NCBI GenBank assembly: GCA_000711775.1
Contig: ARYC01017424.1
Coordinates: 95,385 to 159,384 of the forward strand
Direction of reading: 5' to 3'
Length of the DNA stretch: 64,000 nt
Origin: Oxytricha trifallax
Taxonomy: Eukaryota; Ciliophora; Spirotrichea; Sporadotrichida; Oxytrichidae
In this document: positions 21,680-32,656 of the stretch, in pieces
How positions within the stretch are numbered: the first letter of the stretch is position 1
Layout of the letters: every line of letters starts with the position of its first letter
Notes under the pieces: model-generated
Told to the model about the DNA's origin: nothing
Databases searched by the model: none
The model's input: only the letters and a program-made list of their open reading frames with translations
Program-made: the position numbers and the translations under genes

Positions 21680-22577
21680 GAAACAGCCTCCTAAGGACGC
21701 TTTGAGCAAAGTATCAAAGAACTTCTTTAAGGAATTCAAAATGAACTACAGAAAGTATGACAATGTATATGAAATGTTTAAAACTATCTACAAGTTCTTT
21801 GAGCTTCCCCAAAATCAGACTATCAGAACCTTCATTGAATTTACTTTGATCAACTTGAGCGAGTAATTGTCCGAGGAGTAGTTTAACTTGGCTTTGATTA
21901 TCTTCAGAGAGAAGAACTTTGTGAGTTAGGAGAATCAAAATCTAAAATTTTTATTTTTAATTACCAATTATTTTTCTAATGGGTAAATATAATTTGAATA
22001 ACTAGTATTAAATATCAATTATTTTATTTAATTTCATACTATGATTTTATTAGAACATCATTTATGTTGTTGAAATAACTTAATTTATTCTTATTAAATA
22101 TAATAAATGTTTTTATTAAAAATAAATGCGCTAGAATTTCAAATGGAGTTGCTGATAAATATATTTTTAAATAAAATAATCAAGTTTTCATTATATTTTT
22201 AAGATAAACTTATGTTATGAAAAATCTTTGAAATATGATAGTTTCTTTCAAACATAAAAACAAAATTTAATTAAATTCCCTAATTATTAATTTTTATATT
22301 TAAGAGTCTTGATATCAAGGTTATTAATCTTGATAAATTCGTTTTTGAGATCTAGAAATGCAATGATTTGATAAAATTCTTGTTCTTCTTGGATACTGAC
22401 AACTACAGATGCATCAGAACAGTCAGAGAAATTCAGCATAAGTGCAAGAAATTCACAGAGTTTGCTTAAAGAAGGATTGAAAAGATTATTGAGAAGTTGA
22501 AAGTCACTCAGAATATTCAGATAAGTATTGTTTATCCTGCAGAGAAGTCTCTTAAATAATCTTAATTTAGAAAATGA
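21672..22577 (+). CDS. Unknown protein B
   Basis: ATG 21672 (MSEKQPPKDALSKVSKNFFK) to TGA 22575, about 175 residues after removal of a 381-bp insert. Helical and Lys/Phe-rich (YEMFKTIYKFFELPQNQTIR), then REIQHKCKKFTEFAQRRIEK. No domain recognised. It overlaps the stop of protein A by 8 nt on the same strand; an overlap of two separate genes is unusual in ciliates, so either start may be wrong or the two may lie on alternative macronuclear molecules. Confidence 0.6.
21927..22307. other. IES in protein B gene (pointer GAGT)
   Basis: AT-rich 381 bp flanked by GAGT (21923-21926, 22304-22307); excision gives EKNFVSLDIKVINLDKF in frame. A GT-AG intron reading is also in frame but would be far longer than the 30-70 nt introns elsewhere in this window. 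Confidence 0.65.
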
Positions 22578-22709
22578 TAAGCTTTTGTTTCATTAATTTA
22601 TAATATGATTATTAGTACTTCAAGTTTTATAAATGAATTTAAGTATATATGGCTAAAGCCAACATTTAAAGATTTGTGATAAGATAAATTAAAATTACTG
22701 AAATTGACG

Positions 22710-23920
22710 TCAGAGTTTTGGCTATGATGTAATTTCTGAAGCAAATTTGAAGAATGGCTAATGAACTTCATTGACAACTGGGTTCTCAACAACGATTTTA
22801 TTAAACCAAGCTTGTACTTTTGGCCATTAAGAGAGATCAAGAGCAATAAATCTAGTTTAACTAAGTTCACAAGCAGCTGAAATGTCAGCAATTGTCATTT
22901 AATGGCCAGTTAAAAAAATATTTTCAGTGAGCCATCTTTCCATTAAGTTCAAAGATCTAGTAAGATATGAGTATTGGAACTTAAGTTGCTCCTCAGGAAT
23001 CTTTTTATTCATAAGCTTTGGCATGAATAGCTTCATAAAAGCATAGATGGAAGAACCTTATCTAAGGAAAGTATGATGCCAATCAAGGTACTAGTCAACT
23101 TTAGCTCTTTGTCTTGGGTCTTTAGGATACCAATGTTCGGGTAAATTTCTAGTTGCAACTAAATATCTAAGAATAGCATGGCTTTCCCCAAGACTCCATT
23201 CTTCGTTAGTTTTTAGATCAATCTCTTTGATTGCTGGGACTTGAGCAATTGGGTTAACTTGCTTGAAATCTTTTGATTAAGTTTACATCATAGATACAAG
23301 CACATCCTTGGTTTCAAAAGGAATATTGTTCAATTTACAGAATGCAACAATTGATCTACAAGGAGCACTCATAGGATCGTTGTATAAAATAAGTTTCGGG
23401 GGGGTAAAGTTTCCTGCACCGGTTTATGATAAAAATAAAATTTTAGGAAAGTTTCCTGCACTTTTTAAAAAAAATATATTTTTTCTATAAAAAATATTTT
23501 TATTAAAACTACAATGCAACTTCCGAACGAATTTTATTGAATTAATTATACTTAATTTATTAATCAATAAGTCAATATCTCTTTTTAGATTCCAATTTTT
23601 GACATATTTCATCTGATATTTTTTGGTTTTTGTATCTAAGCCATTATACTGTCCTATCATTTTTAAAGTAATTCCAAGTATTGTATCCAATTGTTATCGA
23701 AATTTCAATTTTATGTTCTTTCAATACCTATAAAAAGTTAGACTATATTTTTGAACTACTTATATTATGTATAAAAATCCTATTAATATTAGTGAGTCAT
23801 AAAAATTTTAATTTTATGATTTATATTAATTTTTACATAAAATAAAAAAAAGTGCAGGAAACTTCTTCGAGTGCAGGAAACTTTCCCCCCCCTAAGTTTC
23901 TTTTGATTTTAGGTTTCCAT
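22710..23920 (-). CDS. Glutathione S-transferase, split by a mobile element
   Basis: Theta-like cytosolic GST that conjugates glutathione to electrophiles. The N-terminal thioredoxin-fold strand is LILYNDPMSAPCRSIVAFCK; QVPAIKEIDL and the Glu-Ser of LGESHAILRYL mark the glutathione site; the C-terminal helical domain includes MTIADISAACEL. The first 28 bp of coding sequence (23893-23920, ATG 23920) are separated from the rest by a 495-bp MITE-like element with an 8-bp duplication. Removing the element and one duplication leaves exactly 236 codons including TGA 22710, with no frameshift. Confidence 0.93.
23398..23892 (-). mobile_element. MITE-like element, copy C, acting as an IES in GST
   Basis: 495 bp. 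Ends are inverted: GGGGGGGTAAAGTTTCCTGC on the left, the complement on the right, each followed by a second GTTTCCTGCAC motif. Flanked by a perfect 8-bp duplication TAAGTTTC (23390-23397, 23893-23900). The inserted duplication lies in codons of GST, so the gene works only if the element leaves with one TSD copy. Compared with copy B its end spacing shows it is reversed and belongs to a diverged subfamily (GCAC rather than GTCAAG). No coding capacity. Confidence 0.92.
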
Positions 23921-24443
23921 AGTCGAAAATATTAATATTATCTATGAACCAGAATTGATTTTATATAAATATTATTAATAAGTCTGAGAATATAAATATT
24001 AATTGAATTAATTTAATAGTTAATTTTATGGAATTACAATTCATTTTGATGATTTATAAAATGCTTAAACGAAATTAAATATAATTATAAATGAAAAGAG
24101 TGAAATATAATTTATAAATTTTTCTTGAAAATTTGAATCTTAAAAGATTAAATATTTCAACAATTTATATATTTAATATGCTATAACGTCCTTATTAAAT
24201 TGTTAGCCATATATTAGTTAATTCAATGGCAAAATCATTTCTATTTTATAATTAGTATTTATAATTAGGTTTTTCCTTATCTATCCTTATATGAATATCA
24301 TATTTAAGATATAAAATATTCTAATCATAATTATTAATTTGAATTAAATAGAGAGGTAAGTCGATTGCGATTTCATTGAGAAGCTTCTTTCCAAAGATTT
24401 CAAATTAAATAAGAAATCCTATTAACTAGTTTATTAAATAGAA
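23921..24443. other. AT-rich intergenic spacer
   Basis: Separates the divergent GST (minus) and PP2A scaffold (plus) genes. No open frame or repeat; presumably promoters plus eliminated DNA. Confidence 0.6.
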
Positions 24444-26730
24444 ATGGAAGATATCAACGCCCTCGACTTGCTCAAGGAAGAATTAGAAACTGAAGAAATT
24501 CACCTAAAGGTTAACGCAATTCACAGAATGAAAACAGTCATTCTCTGCATTGGAGTAGACGACACCATTAAGAAACTCATCCCATTCCTTGAAGGTAAAA
24601 TTAAACACTTAACCTATTAATCTTTAAAAGGCTTGATTGAGAAGGAAGATGATGAGTCACTTTTTGCTATTGCTGAGGAGCTCGGAAAAGTCTGGTAATA
24701 TATACCAAACATTACTAATAATTTATAGGGAACTTTTGCCAGATAAAACTTCATTCTTGCCATTGTTAGAAAACCTCGCAAAGGTTGACGAAACAGTCGT
24801 TAGAGAATAAGCAACTAAATCTTTGACCACTATTTCAAAAGCCCTCTCAGATGCTGAAATCTAGAATGTGTTCGCACCTATGGTTATCAGATTGGCTCAA
24901 GGAGAATGGTTCACTGGTAGAGTTTCATCATGCGCACTTTTCTTCCCAGCTTATCAAAGATCTAACACTCAAAAAGATAAACTTAGAAAGAAGTTTATTG
25001 AACTTTGCAATGAAGATACACCAATGATCAGAAGAGCTTGTGCTTCAAAACTCGGCATCTTTGCTACTCAATTAGAGAAACAACATCTTATCAATGAAAT
25101 TCTCCCAGTATTCAGACAATTGTCTCAAGATGAGTAAGATGCTATCAGAGTTCTTTGTCTCGAAAGTTTCATCCCTATGGCTAAGTACATGACTAAGGAG
25201 GAAAATCAAATCCATACTCTTGGAACACTTGTTGCTGCCGGTGAAGATAAATCATGGAAAGTCAGATTAGCTTTTGCAAAGAACTTTGCTGAGCTTACTG
25301 ATGCTTTTGGAAAAGAAATCACAGATAGCAACTTGATTCAAACTTTCACTCAACTCTTGAATGACGGTGAACCAGAAGTAAAGAATGCTGCCATTCAAAG
25401 CATGACCCTTTGTCTGAAAAATCTAAGCACTGAAAAGATCTGCAACACTCTTCTCCCCACTCTACAAAATTAATATAATTTATATATTAAAATGCTTATG
25501 CAGATGCTTAAACTTCATTCAAGGGTGGAGTAGCAAACTCGCTCAGTGAGATGGCACATATCGTCGGAAAAGATTACACTGCTTAAAAAGTCTTACCAAT
25601 TCTGATGGAGCTAATCAAGGATGAAAATGCTGATGTTAGGCTGAATGTCACTTAAGGTCTTATCAAAGTTGCTCAAATTGTTGGGCCAGAAATCCTCAGT
25701 TAACCATTCTTGACAACCTTGAGTAACATGACCAAGGATGCTCAATTCAAACTCCAATAAAATAAGATACTTAAACTTAATAATTTATTGTAAGTGCAAT
25801 TAAAAATAAGAAATTTACTCTTTACTCTATTATTAGAATTTACATAAAAAAATAATAAATACTTTCAATGAATTATTTTATGTAAAAATAATCAATTAAA
25901 TACTAGTTTAAAATAATTAAATAAATTCATTATTTTATTAAAATAAATATAATAATTAAATAGTATAGTTAATTGTAATAAAAAAAAACAACAATTTATT
26001 TTGTAAATAAATAGAGTTTTTTAATTTAATTAATTTTTTATTACCTTTTAAATGACATTTTTCATAATCTAATATAAATAAAATCTATGATTCAATAATT
26101 TTGTCTAATTATGCTAATTTAAATAATATTATAAACTAAAAATATTCATCATTTATTATAGATAAAACATGAAAGATAAGCGGTTTAAATGGAGAGTAAG
26201 AATGGCAGTGTTTGAGTTAATTGGAGATCTCAGCAAGTTATTTGGTAAAGAAGTTTTCACTAAGCACTTAGAGAGCATCTTCTTGACATACTTGAGCAAC
26301 ACAGCTGCTTCAGTGAGAGAGATGGGTATCAAGAAGGTAAAGGAACTAGCTGAAAAATTCAAGGCTGATTGGATTAATTCGAGCTTCATTCCTAGAGTCA
26401 TTGAAATGTTTAATGTAGACAAGTAAGGATACAACTACAGAATGTGCTGTCTACATTCTTTACAAGCTGTAATGCCATACCTTAATAAAGACCAAGTCAC
26501 TTCTCAAGTTATTCCAAATCACAAATATTTATATTCCAATCTTTGTTAAGGCCATGAAAGATCCCATTCCCAATGTTAGATTCACAGTAGCTAAAATCAT
26601 TCATAAGGCAAAGAGCAGCATTGATCCAGCAGTCATGCAATCTTAAGTTGCAGCAGGACTAAGAGAACTTGGAAACGACTCAGATAGAGATGTTCAATAT
26701 TACGCCACTGTTGCACTTAACGACATTTGA
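24444..26730 (+). CDS. PPP2R1A: Protein phosphatase 2A scaffold subunit A (PR65)
   Basis: HEAT-repeat scaffold that holds the PP2A catalytic and B subunits. About 15 tandem helical repeats of roughly 39 residues, with repeated D-x-x-x-x-V-R signatures (EDTPMIRRACASKLG, DKSWKVRLAFAKNFAEL, DENADVRLNVTQGL, FKWRVRMAVFELIGDLS, AASVREMGIKKVKEL). ATG 24444 (MEDINALDLLKEELE), TGA 26728. Two GT-AG introns near 24596 and 24696. Three IESs (25471-25493, 25752-26189, 26518-26539) must be removed, each with a direct-repeat pointer; every join restores the HEAT pattern. Confidence 0.96.
25471..25493. other. 23-bp IES in PP2A-A (pointer AAAAT)
   Basis: AAAAT at 25466-25470 and 25489-25493; excision gives LLPTLQNAYADAQTSFKGG in frame. 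Among the shortest IESs in the window. Confidence 0.88.
25752..26189. other. 438-bp IES in PP2A-A (pointer AAA)
   Basis: AT-rich insert; AAA at 25749-25751 and 26187-26189. Excision gives KDAQFKWRVRMAVFEL, the expected HEAT sequence. Confidence 0.8.
26518..26539. other. 22-bp IES in PP2A-A (pointer ATTCCAA)
   Basis: ATTCCAA at 26511-26517 and 26533-26539. Excision gives QVIPIFVKAMKDPIPNVRF; without it the frame is wrong. Confidence 0.9.
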
Positions 26731-26847
26731 TTATATATTGTTGGACTAAAAATTAAAACTATATAAAAATTATTTTAGAATTATTATTAAGCAATATAAA
26801 GTTAATTTTAGTAAATATATTAGAATTATTAACATACATGTATTTCT

Positions 26848-28849
26848 TCAATCAAATAACATCATAAAAACATCATCAATTGCTTCTCTGACCTTCTGAT
26901 TCTTAACTCTCAGCTCTAATGCTTAATGATTTTTCTTGAATTCTGATTCATACTTATCAGCTATCTTCTCACATAATAATTTGTTTTGATAAAGCATTCT
27001 GCACTCACAAAGCAGTAGACCTATAACTGCCTCAAAATCAGTCAATGATTGATCAGCAAGTATCTCATTGATTTTTAGAATGGATTTTTCTAGTTCGAGG
27101 AACAAGATGCTCTTTTCTCTCTTCCAACATAAAATATGGTTAAATAGTACTATAGCTGCTGTAAATACTATTTTAGGGTTGATTGATGAAAAACTATAAG
27201 TGCAGAAATTTATTAAACTTTAGCTTGCATCCTCTCCATGCATGAAATCTTTTCCTTAACTTGTTTGATAAATATTTCCAAGCATTTTCAAGCTTATTAA
27301 ATGATAGTTTTATGTTACTTTTGCTTCTGGATCTTTCAAATCCATGCATTCTAGATAACCAAAGATAGTTACTTCGATAGTCTGCCAGTGCTTATTAAGA
27401 ATATGAGCTGCAGTATGTTCATATACCATCAATAATCTTAGCAAGTCAATCAAAGCAATTTTGAATTTATCTTCAGCTATTTCAATCATTGAAACTAATT
27501 CATCAATTGCCTCTCTTGGCATATTTTCTAAATTAAAGCCTACTAACCACTTTTACAAATTTTGAGTTGAGGCTACCTCTTTTTAAACTTCTTCTGACTT
27601 AGCAAAGTTTGAAACAAATTCTTTCATCTTTTCAAGATTTGCCATTCCAGTAAATCCTTGAGGAGCAAGATTCATAGGCTTGAACTATTTAAAGTTCATG
27701 TTCTTATGTTAAGATGACTTACTCTTTACTAATTCATCTAACTCAACCAGAGTTGCTGTTAATTGATCTTATCTGGCTCCCTTGAATTAACTGTGTTCAC
27801 TTCCATTGACATAAAAGTAGAATTATGGGATACTGGTAATCTTAAAAGCCATAGCACAGTCTCTACAGGTTTATGTATTTACTGTTGCAAATTTTAGATT
27901 TTCGTTCTCATTTGCTTTAGCTAATCCTTCGAATACTGGCTTTATCTTTATGCAGGGTGGGCAAGTAGGGCTCCAGAAATCGATTGCAATTGCTGGACTT
28001 TCTTTAATAAGCTTTTAGAGTTTAATTAATAAAATAAATCAATCATTAATAAAATCAGCTATATATTGTATAATTATAAAATTATTTTAATTTATTTAAA
28101 GTTGTTGTAAGTTTTGGATCTAAATTGCAACTCCATGAGTCTGTTGAGATTATAGTTGCTGTTAAACTGGTTATGAAAAAGCAGGATTCATTGAATTTGA
28201 TCCTAATCCTCCCATGCCTGCAGCAAATTAATTGATAAAACCATTCATATCATTCATATTTGGATTTTATTATTGACCTAAGCCTGACAATTATTAAGCG
28301 CTTGGACTACTACCTGTTACTAATGGATTTTAATGGCCTCCATCATCAAAAAGTTGATGACTATTGACTTTGAGGTTATCTTGCATTTATTCTAACATAG
28401 GAGAAACCATAGATCCAAAAGGAGTATTCAGAAATTGATTGGGCAAATCAACGATATCATGTGGAATTCCTTCTCCCATTAAAAACTGAGCACACTCATT
28501 TGTGAAGTTATTGCAATTATGTTTCAGTACATGATAGGTATTTTGTGTGAATCTGGGACTAACCTCCCTTAAGAATTCCATGAATATATCCTCAGGAATT
28601 TCAGTGAAGCCAAGATCCATAACTTTCGTTGGTCTCCCTAATTATGAAATTAAATTGTTGGTTAATCTTACCAAAAGGAGTCATTCCTGGAGCATCATAA
28701 GATATACCTCCTCCAAAGTAATACTCTTTACCATACACAACAAGTCCTGTATGCCATACTCCCTCAATGTGCTTGCCGATCAATTGCCTTGAGAATTAGG
28801 CAGCCATTCCATTGGATAAATCATAAACGTGTAGCTTTATATCTTGCAT
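26848..28849 (-). CDS. PPPDE - thioredoxin - PUL fusion protein
   Basis: ATG 28849 (MQDIKLHVYDLSNGMAAQFS) to TGA 26848. Domain order: N-terminal PPPDE (DeSI-type) papain-fold peptidase with the catalytic His in GVWHTGLVVYGKEYYFGG and Cys in LKHNCNNFTNECAQFL; a Gln/Asn/Pro-rich linker; a thioredoxin domain with active site SPTCPPCIKIKP; and a C-terminal PUL domain of armadillo-like helices. PPPDE enzymes remove SUMO or ubiquitin, PUL binds Cdc48/p97, so a role in ubiquitin/p97 turnover fits, as for OTU1 at 10 kb. Short introns at about 28640-28670 and 28020-28100. Confidence 0.9.
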
Positions 28850-28938
28850 TTTATATTCTTTGTTTTATTAACTTTCTGATAATACTGTATTTCAATTCAT
28901 GAACAAAATATGAAAAATTAATGATTAAATAGAAAGAA

Positions 28939-29088
28939 TCAAGCATCGCCATAAGCAGTAGGTCTAGGAGGGTATCTGTTAGCATGAAATTCTCCAGAGT
29001 TATCTTCCATTTTTAAGTTTGAGTCTTGCATTGAATGTGTTCTGTGTTTTGCACTATCAATATTATAATTCTATATTTTAGCAGGCAT
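28939..29088 (-). CDS. Small hypothetical protein, 49 aa
   Basis: Short clean frame MPAKIQNYNIDSAKHRTHSM... ending YPPRPTAYGDA and TGA 28939. Polar, no membrane segment, no recognised domain. Its base composition is coding-like against the AT-rich flanks, which is why I keep it, but it could be an exon or MDS of a larger gene. Confidence 0.45.
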
Positions 29089-29718
29089 TTTCAATTTATA
29101 TAAAATTAATAAGTGATTTTTCAATTTAAATCTATAAAACTATTGCTTTGTATGTGTTATAATAAAATTTATATTTTCACAAAGGATTTTTTAGAATCAA
29201 ATATAAATTTTTGTTATTAAAATTAATGTTTTCTGTTTTAAATTATTTTTTCTATTCCAAAGCTAAAAATAATAATTAATTACCAAATTATTTTACTCTT
29301 ACTAAGATTAAGCTTAATCGCAAAATAATATAATTTTATAAATATAAACTGAAAGATCTGGTACGATTGAAGAAACCTCCTTTCTGATGTATTTTGAAGC
29401 CCACTTTCTCTCAGCAAAAAAATAAATAAAGGATTATGCAAGAAAATTTTGATTGTGTTTATGGTTAATAATTTTGATTACAATCAATTAAAACTGTGAT
29501 TAGGAGTAAGCTCTTTAAGATTATGGAAGAACCAATTTTTTAATGCTTCTTTTCCTTTAAAATATAAATTAATAAATATTCCTGCTTATTGATCTTATGT
29601 TTCATCTTATTCCTATTTGCATTTAGCATTTACAATAATTATCTTACTTTGGCTTGTAGTTTGATCTGCTCTACTATTTAATCATGGACAGGTAGGTACT
29701 AGCTAAATTGAAGCATAC
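29089..29718. other. AT-rich stretch, possible 3' part of the E2 gene
   Basis: Mostly AT-rich with no clear gene. From 29718 down to about 29600 on the minus strand a second frame reads NPAMSMLQFSQYLPVHDQIV, which would continue the neighbouring E2-like gene if one base is added to the A-run near 29733; it stays open to TGA 29411. Confidence 0.4.
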
Positions 29719-30593
29719 TCATAGCTGGATTTTTGAATTTATTATCTTAAGACCTCTAAACACACTCTTTGCTCTTTTCTACAAACTCCTTGAAATTGTG
29801 ATTACAATTATATTTATAAACCAAACCATAAATGCATTAATTATAAAGTTATTAAAGGCATCTTTATTTGAAGGAAGGACGTCAGTGTCTTGTAAGTTAA
29901 ACATCTACTCCAAATGAAATAATTTCTTTATGTACATCAATATATTAATCATCCAGTGCTTTCCCGGAGTCCACTCTTTAAATTCAACCTATCAAAAAGA
30001 TTATTAAATAATCAACTAGTTACATCTAAGTTTATTTCTTGAGAGCTAAAGTTTACAAGAGGATGATAAACTTGAGTTACAGTAAAAGAAACATTTGGTC
30101 TCCACTTAGGATACAGAGGAGGAAATTCAATTTTAAAACGAAATATTCCCCCTGAATAAATTCCTTGCTTTACGAAATATACACCATGCCAAACTACAAA
30201 GGAGTAATTTAATTTACATATTAAATATCTTAATATGAGGAATTAACTGAATTAAATCTTACCTGTCTTTTTGTCAACTTAAGGAAGAACATACATACCA
30301 ATTGGTGCATATTTCTGAAGCATTTTACTATAAAAATTTAACTATATTTGATTAAAAACTTACTACTCAAGCATAAGTGTCTGTTAATTAGATTCAAATT
30401 ATATTCCACTTGTTAGGGGTCCTTTAGGATCATTAGCCAATGATTGTCTTCTTTATTCTTGTTATTGCTGCATTGCCAAATTAAATAAGTTAAGAACTTA
30501 AGGGCATTTTTTCTTTCCACTACCGTCATGGCTATCATTTTCATTTTTCTTAAGTTACTGCTCTTCTCTTTCTGATTCGATTTAATTTTCCAT
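29719..30593 (-). CDS. E2-like UBC-variant protein (AKTIP/FTS type)
   Basis: ATG 30593 (MENQIESEREEQQ). After a charged N-terminal region comes a ubiquitin-conjugating fold: VWHGVYFVKQGIYSGGIFRF, FPPLYPKWRPNVSF, YHPLVNFSS, then WTPGKHWMINILMYIKKLFH. The catalytic Cys expected after the HPLV/HPNI strand is absent, so this is an inactive variant like AKTIP/FTS, which works in dynein-linked vesicle transport. Several short GT-AG introns fit. The annotated stop at 29719 may be artificial: see the A-run note for 29089-29718. Confidence 0.8.
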
Positions 30594-30654
30594 TTTGATT
30601 TATTATTACAATTTTATAAATTACACAAAGAAATTAAACTTTATATAAATAATA

Positions 30655-32479
30655 ATTTTTCTCAGCATCTTTGCAAATGTCACTGATATCTCTTCCAGAT
30701 AAGTTTACTGAGAGCTCTGCAAGTTCGTTAAGTTGTTACTCGGTAAGTTGCTTGGCATACCTTTGGAATATTTTTGCTCTAGTAGGAGCATCTGGAAGAT
30801 CAAACTTAATGTTCAAATCAAGTCTGGAAATAAGTGCTGGGTCTAAATCCTTCTTTCTATTAGTTGCGCAAATAACTAAGACTTCTCCATCAGACTCAAA
30901 ACTGTCAATCTTCCTCAATAGAGTAGACAAAATTCTTCTTGTAGCTTCGTGAAGTCCTGACTCTCTCGATGTGGCTAATGAATCAACTTCATCAATAAAA
31001 AGAATGACTGAACCCATTGCTTAAGCTGACTCAAAGATTTCAGCGAGTCTTGATTCACTTTCACCATAGTACTTAGACATAATTGCTTCTAATGGCATGT
31101 AAACCAATGGTATGTTAACTTATTAAGATATAATCTTTGCAGAGGTAGTTTTACCACAGCCTGGTGGACCTTCAAAAAGAACACATTTTGGTCTGTTTGT
31201 TTCATTCTTCATTCTTGTTTTTTAAGTGATTTGATCATAGACATGTCCATGAGTAAGAGCTAAGAGAACAGTATCTTCTATATCTCTTTTCACTTTATCA
31301 TATCCAGCCAAGTAATCCCAGTCTAGCTTATTTTACTTTTAATCTGGTAAGAAGACTGTGCATCCTAATCTCTACAATGACTCTTATGGACTGGTGTCAT
31401 CTTACTGTTATTAATTTGGATTGCCTACCATACCTGCTATGAATCCTGCTTTTGCTTGTTGAGGATCTGGTTGATTTCTATTTCTAGTAGGTTTTTTTAC
31501 TGAAGCATCTCCGATAGTTGCTGGTTGTTCAAATTGGTTAGCTTTAGGCTTGAATGCTTCTTCGTATGCCTTCAAAATGAGTTAAACATCAAGTTCATGG
31601 AAGTCAAACCCTTTTTCAAGCACAAACTTGAAGGAATCAAATCCTCCATCTCCCTTAATACCTCTAATGTAGATACTTCCTTTGCTTTTAGCTCCAAGAG
31701 CTGTTGAAGAATTAACAGCATAATCAATCATGTAAGAAATGTTGTCATCTTGAGTGAAGCTATCAGTTGCTATAACTTTTGAACCACATTCATTTTCTGA
31801 AGTTTTCAACAGCTATTGAGTTTTAGATAGAATTCAAAATGAAAAAATATTTTAAGCAGGTAGAATATTAAAGATATGAATGTAGAAAAAGCTCTTTATA
31901 TTTAGAATTTATAAATATATTATTTTGAATTTTCTTTAATCAATTATATTAAGCAAAAATTTTAAAAACATTACTTATATTTTTATTTTGGTTTTTTATA
32001 TAGTAACCATTAAGAAAATTTTGAATGCTAAAAGCATCAATGTTTCTACCTGTGATTGGGAACTCTATGAAGTACCTTGTTCCTCTCAAACCAAAATTTA
32101 AGTTTGGTCTTTAAATGCCAGGGTATTTTTGCTAAATTTCTTTGATGCCAGTCTCAATTTGTCCAAGTGCACCCTCAAGATGTTTATCCATAAATTTCCC
32201 ACACTCTGCTTACTATCTATTTATGAAATTCTATGCGAAATAATTCTTCACTTCATCATTTGAAAATCCAAGCAATAAAGCTGCAGCACTCATTCCAATC
32301 AGTAAACTAGATTAAGATTTCAAATATTGATATATTCTTACTTAGATGAGGTACTGGTCTTTGACTTTCTTTATTGATGATGATTGTTCTAGAAATTAAC
32401 AAACATCTATTATTATTCTTATGTTTTTTCGTTTTTAGTGAAAAATCCTCGACCTATAGTTGGCATAAGTTAATTTCAT
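30655..32479 (-). CDS. Membrane-anchored AAA ATPase (3' end missing)
   Basis: ATG 32479 (MKLTYANYRSRIFHQKRKN) opens a basic leader followed by one hydrophobic segment (LLIGMSAAALLLGF), then a long spacer and one AAA module: Walker A FEGPPGCGKTTSAK, Walker B VILFIDEVDSLA, second-region LVICATNRKKDLDPALISRLD (sensor 1 and arginine finger). The basic leader plus a single membrane span suits a mitochondrial location. An IES at about 31828-31990 separates ...QNFLNG from SKTQQLLKTSENE. The frame leaves AAA homology at DICKDAE (about 30670), so the C-terminal MDS is elsewhere. Confidence 0.83.
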
Positions 32480-32656
32480 ATAGAATTACTTTAAGATGCA
32501 AGGAAATTTAGATTTTGTCTCTATGCTTGTTAGTTAAGCTTAGAGATGACTAGAGAAGTATTTTTTAGAGTGTTCATTATTAAGTTTATAAAATTAAATA
32601 TAAGCCAATGATTTAATTATAATTTAACCTAAATTAAGAACATTAATTATTTAACT

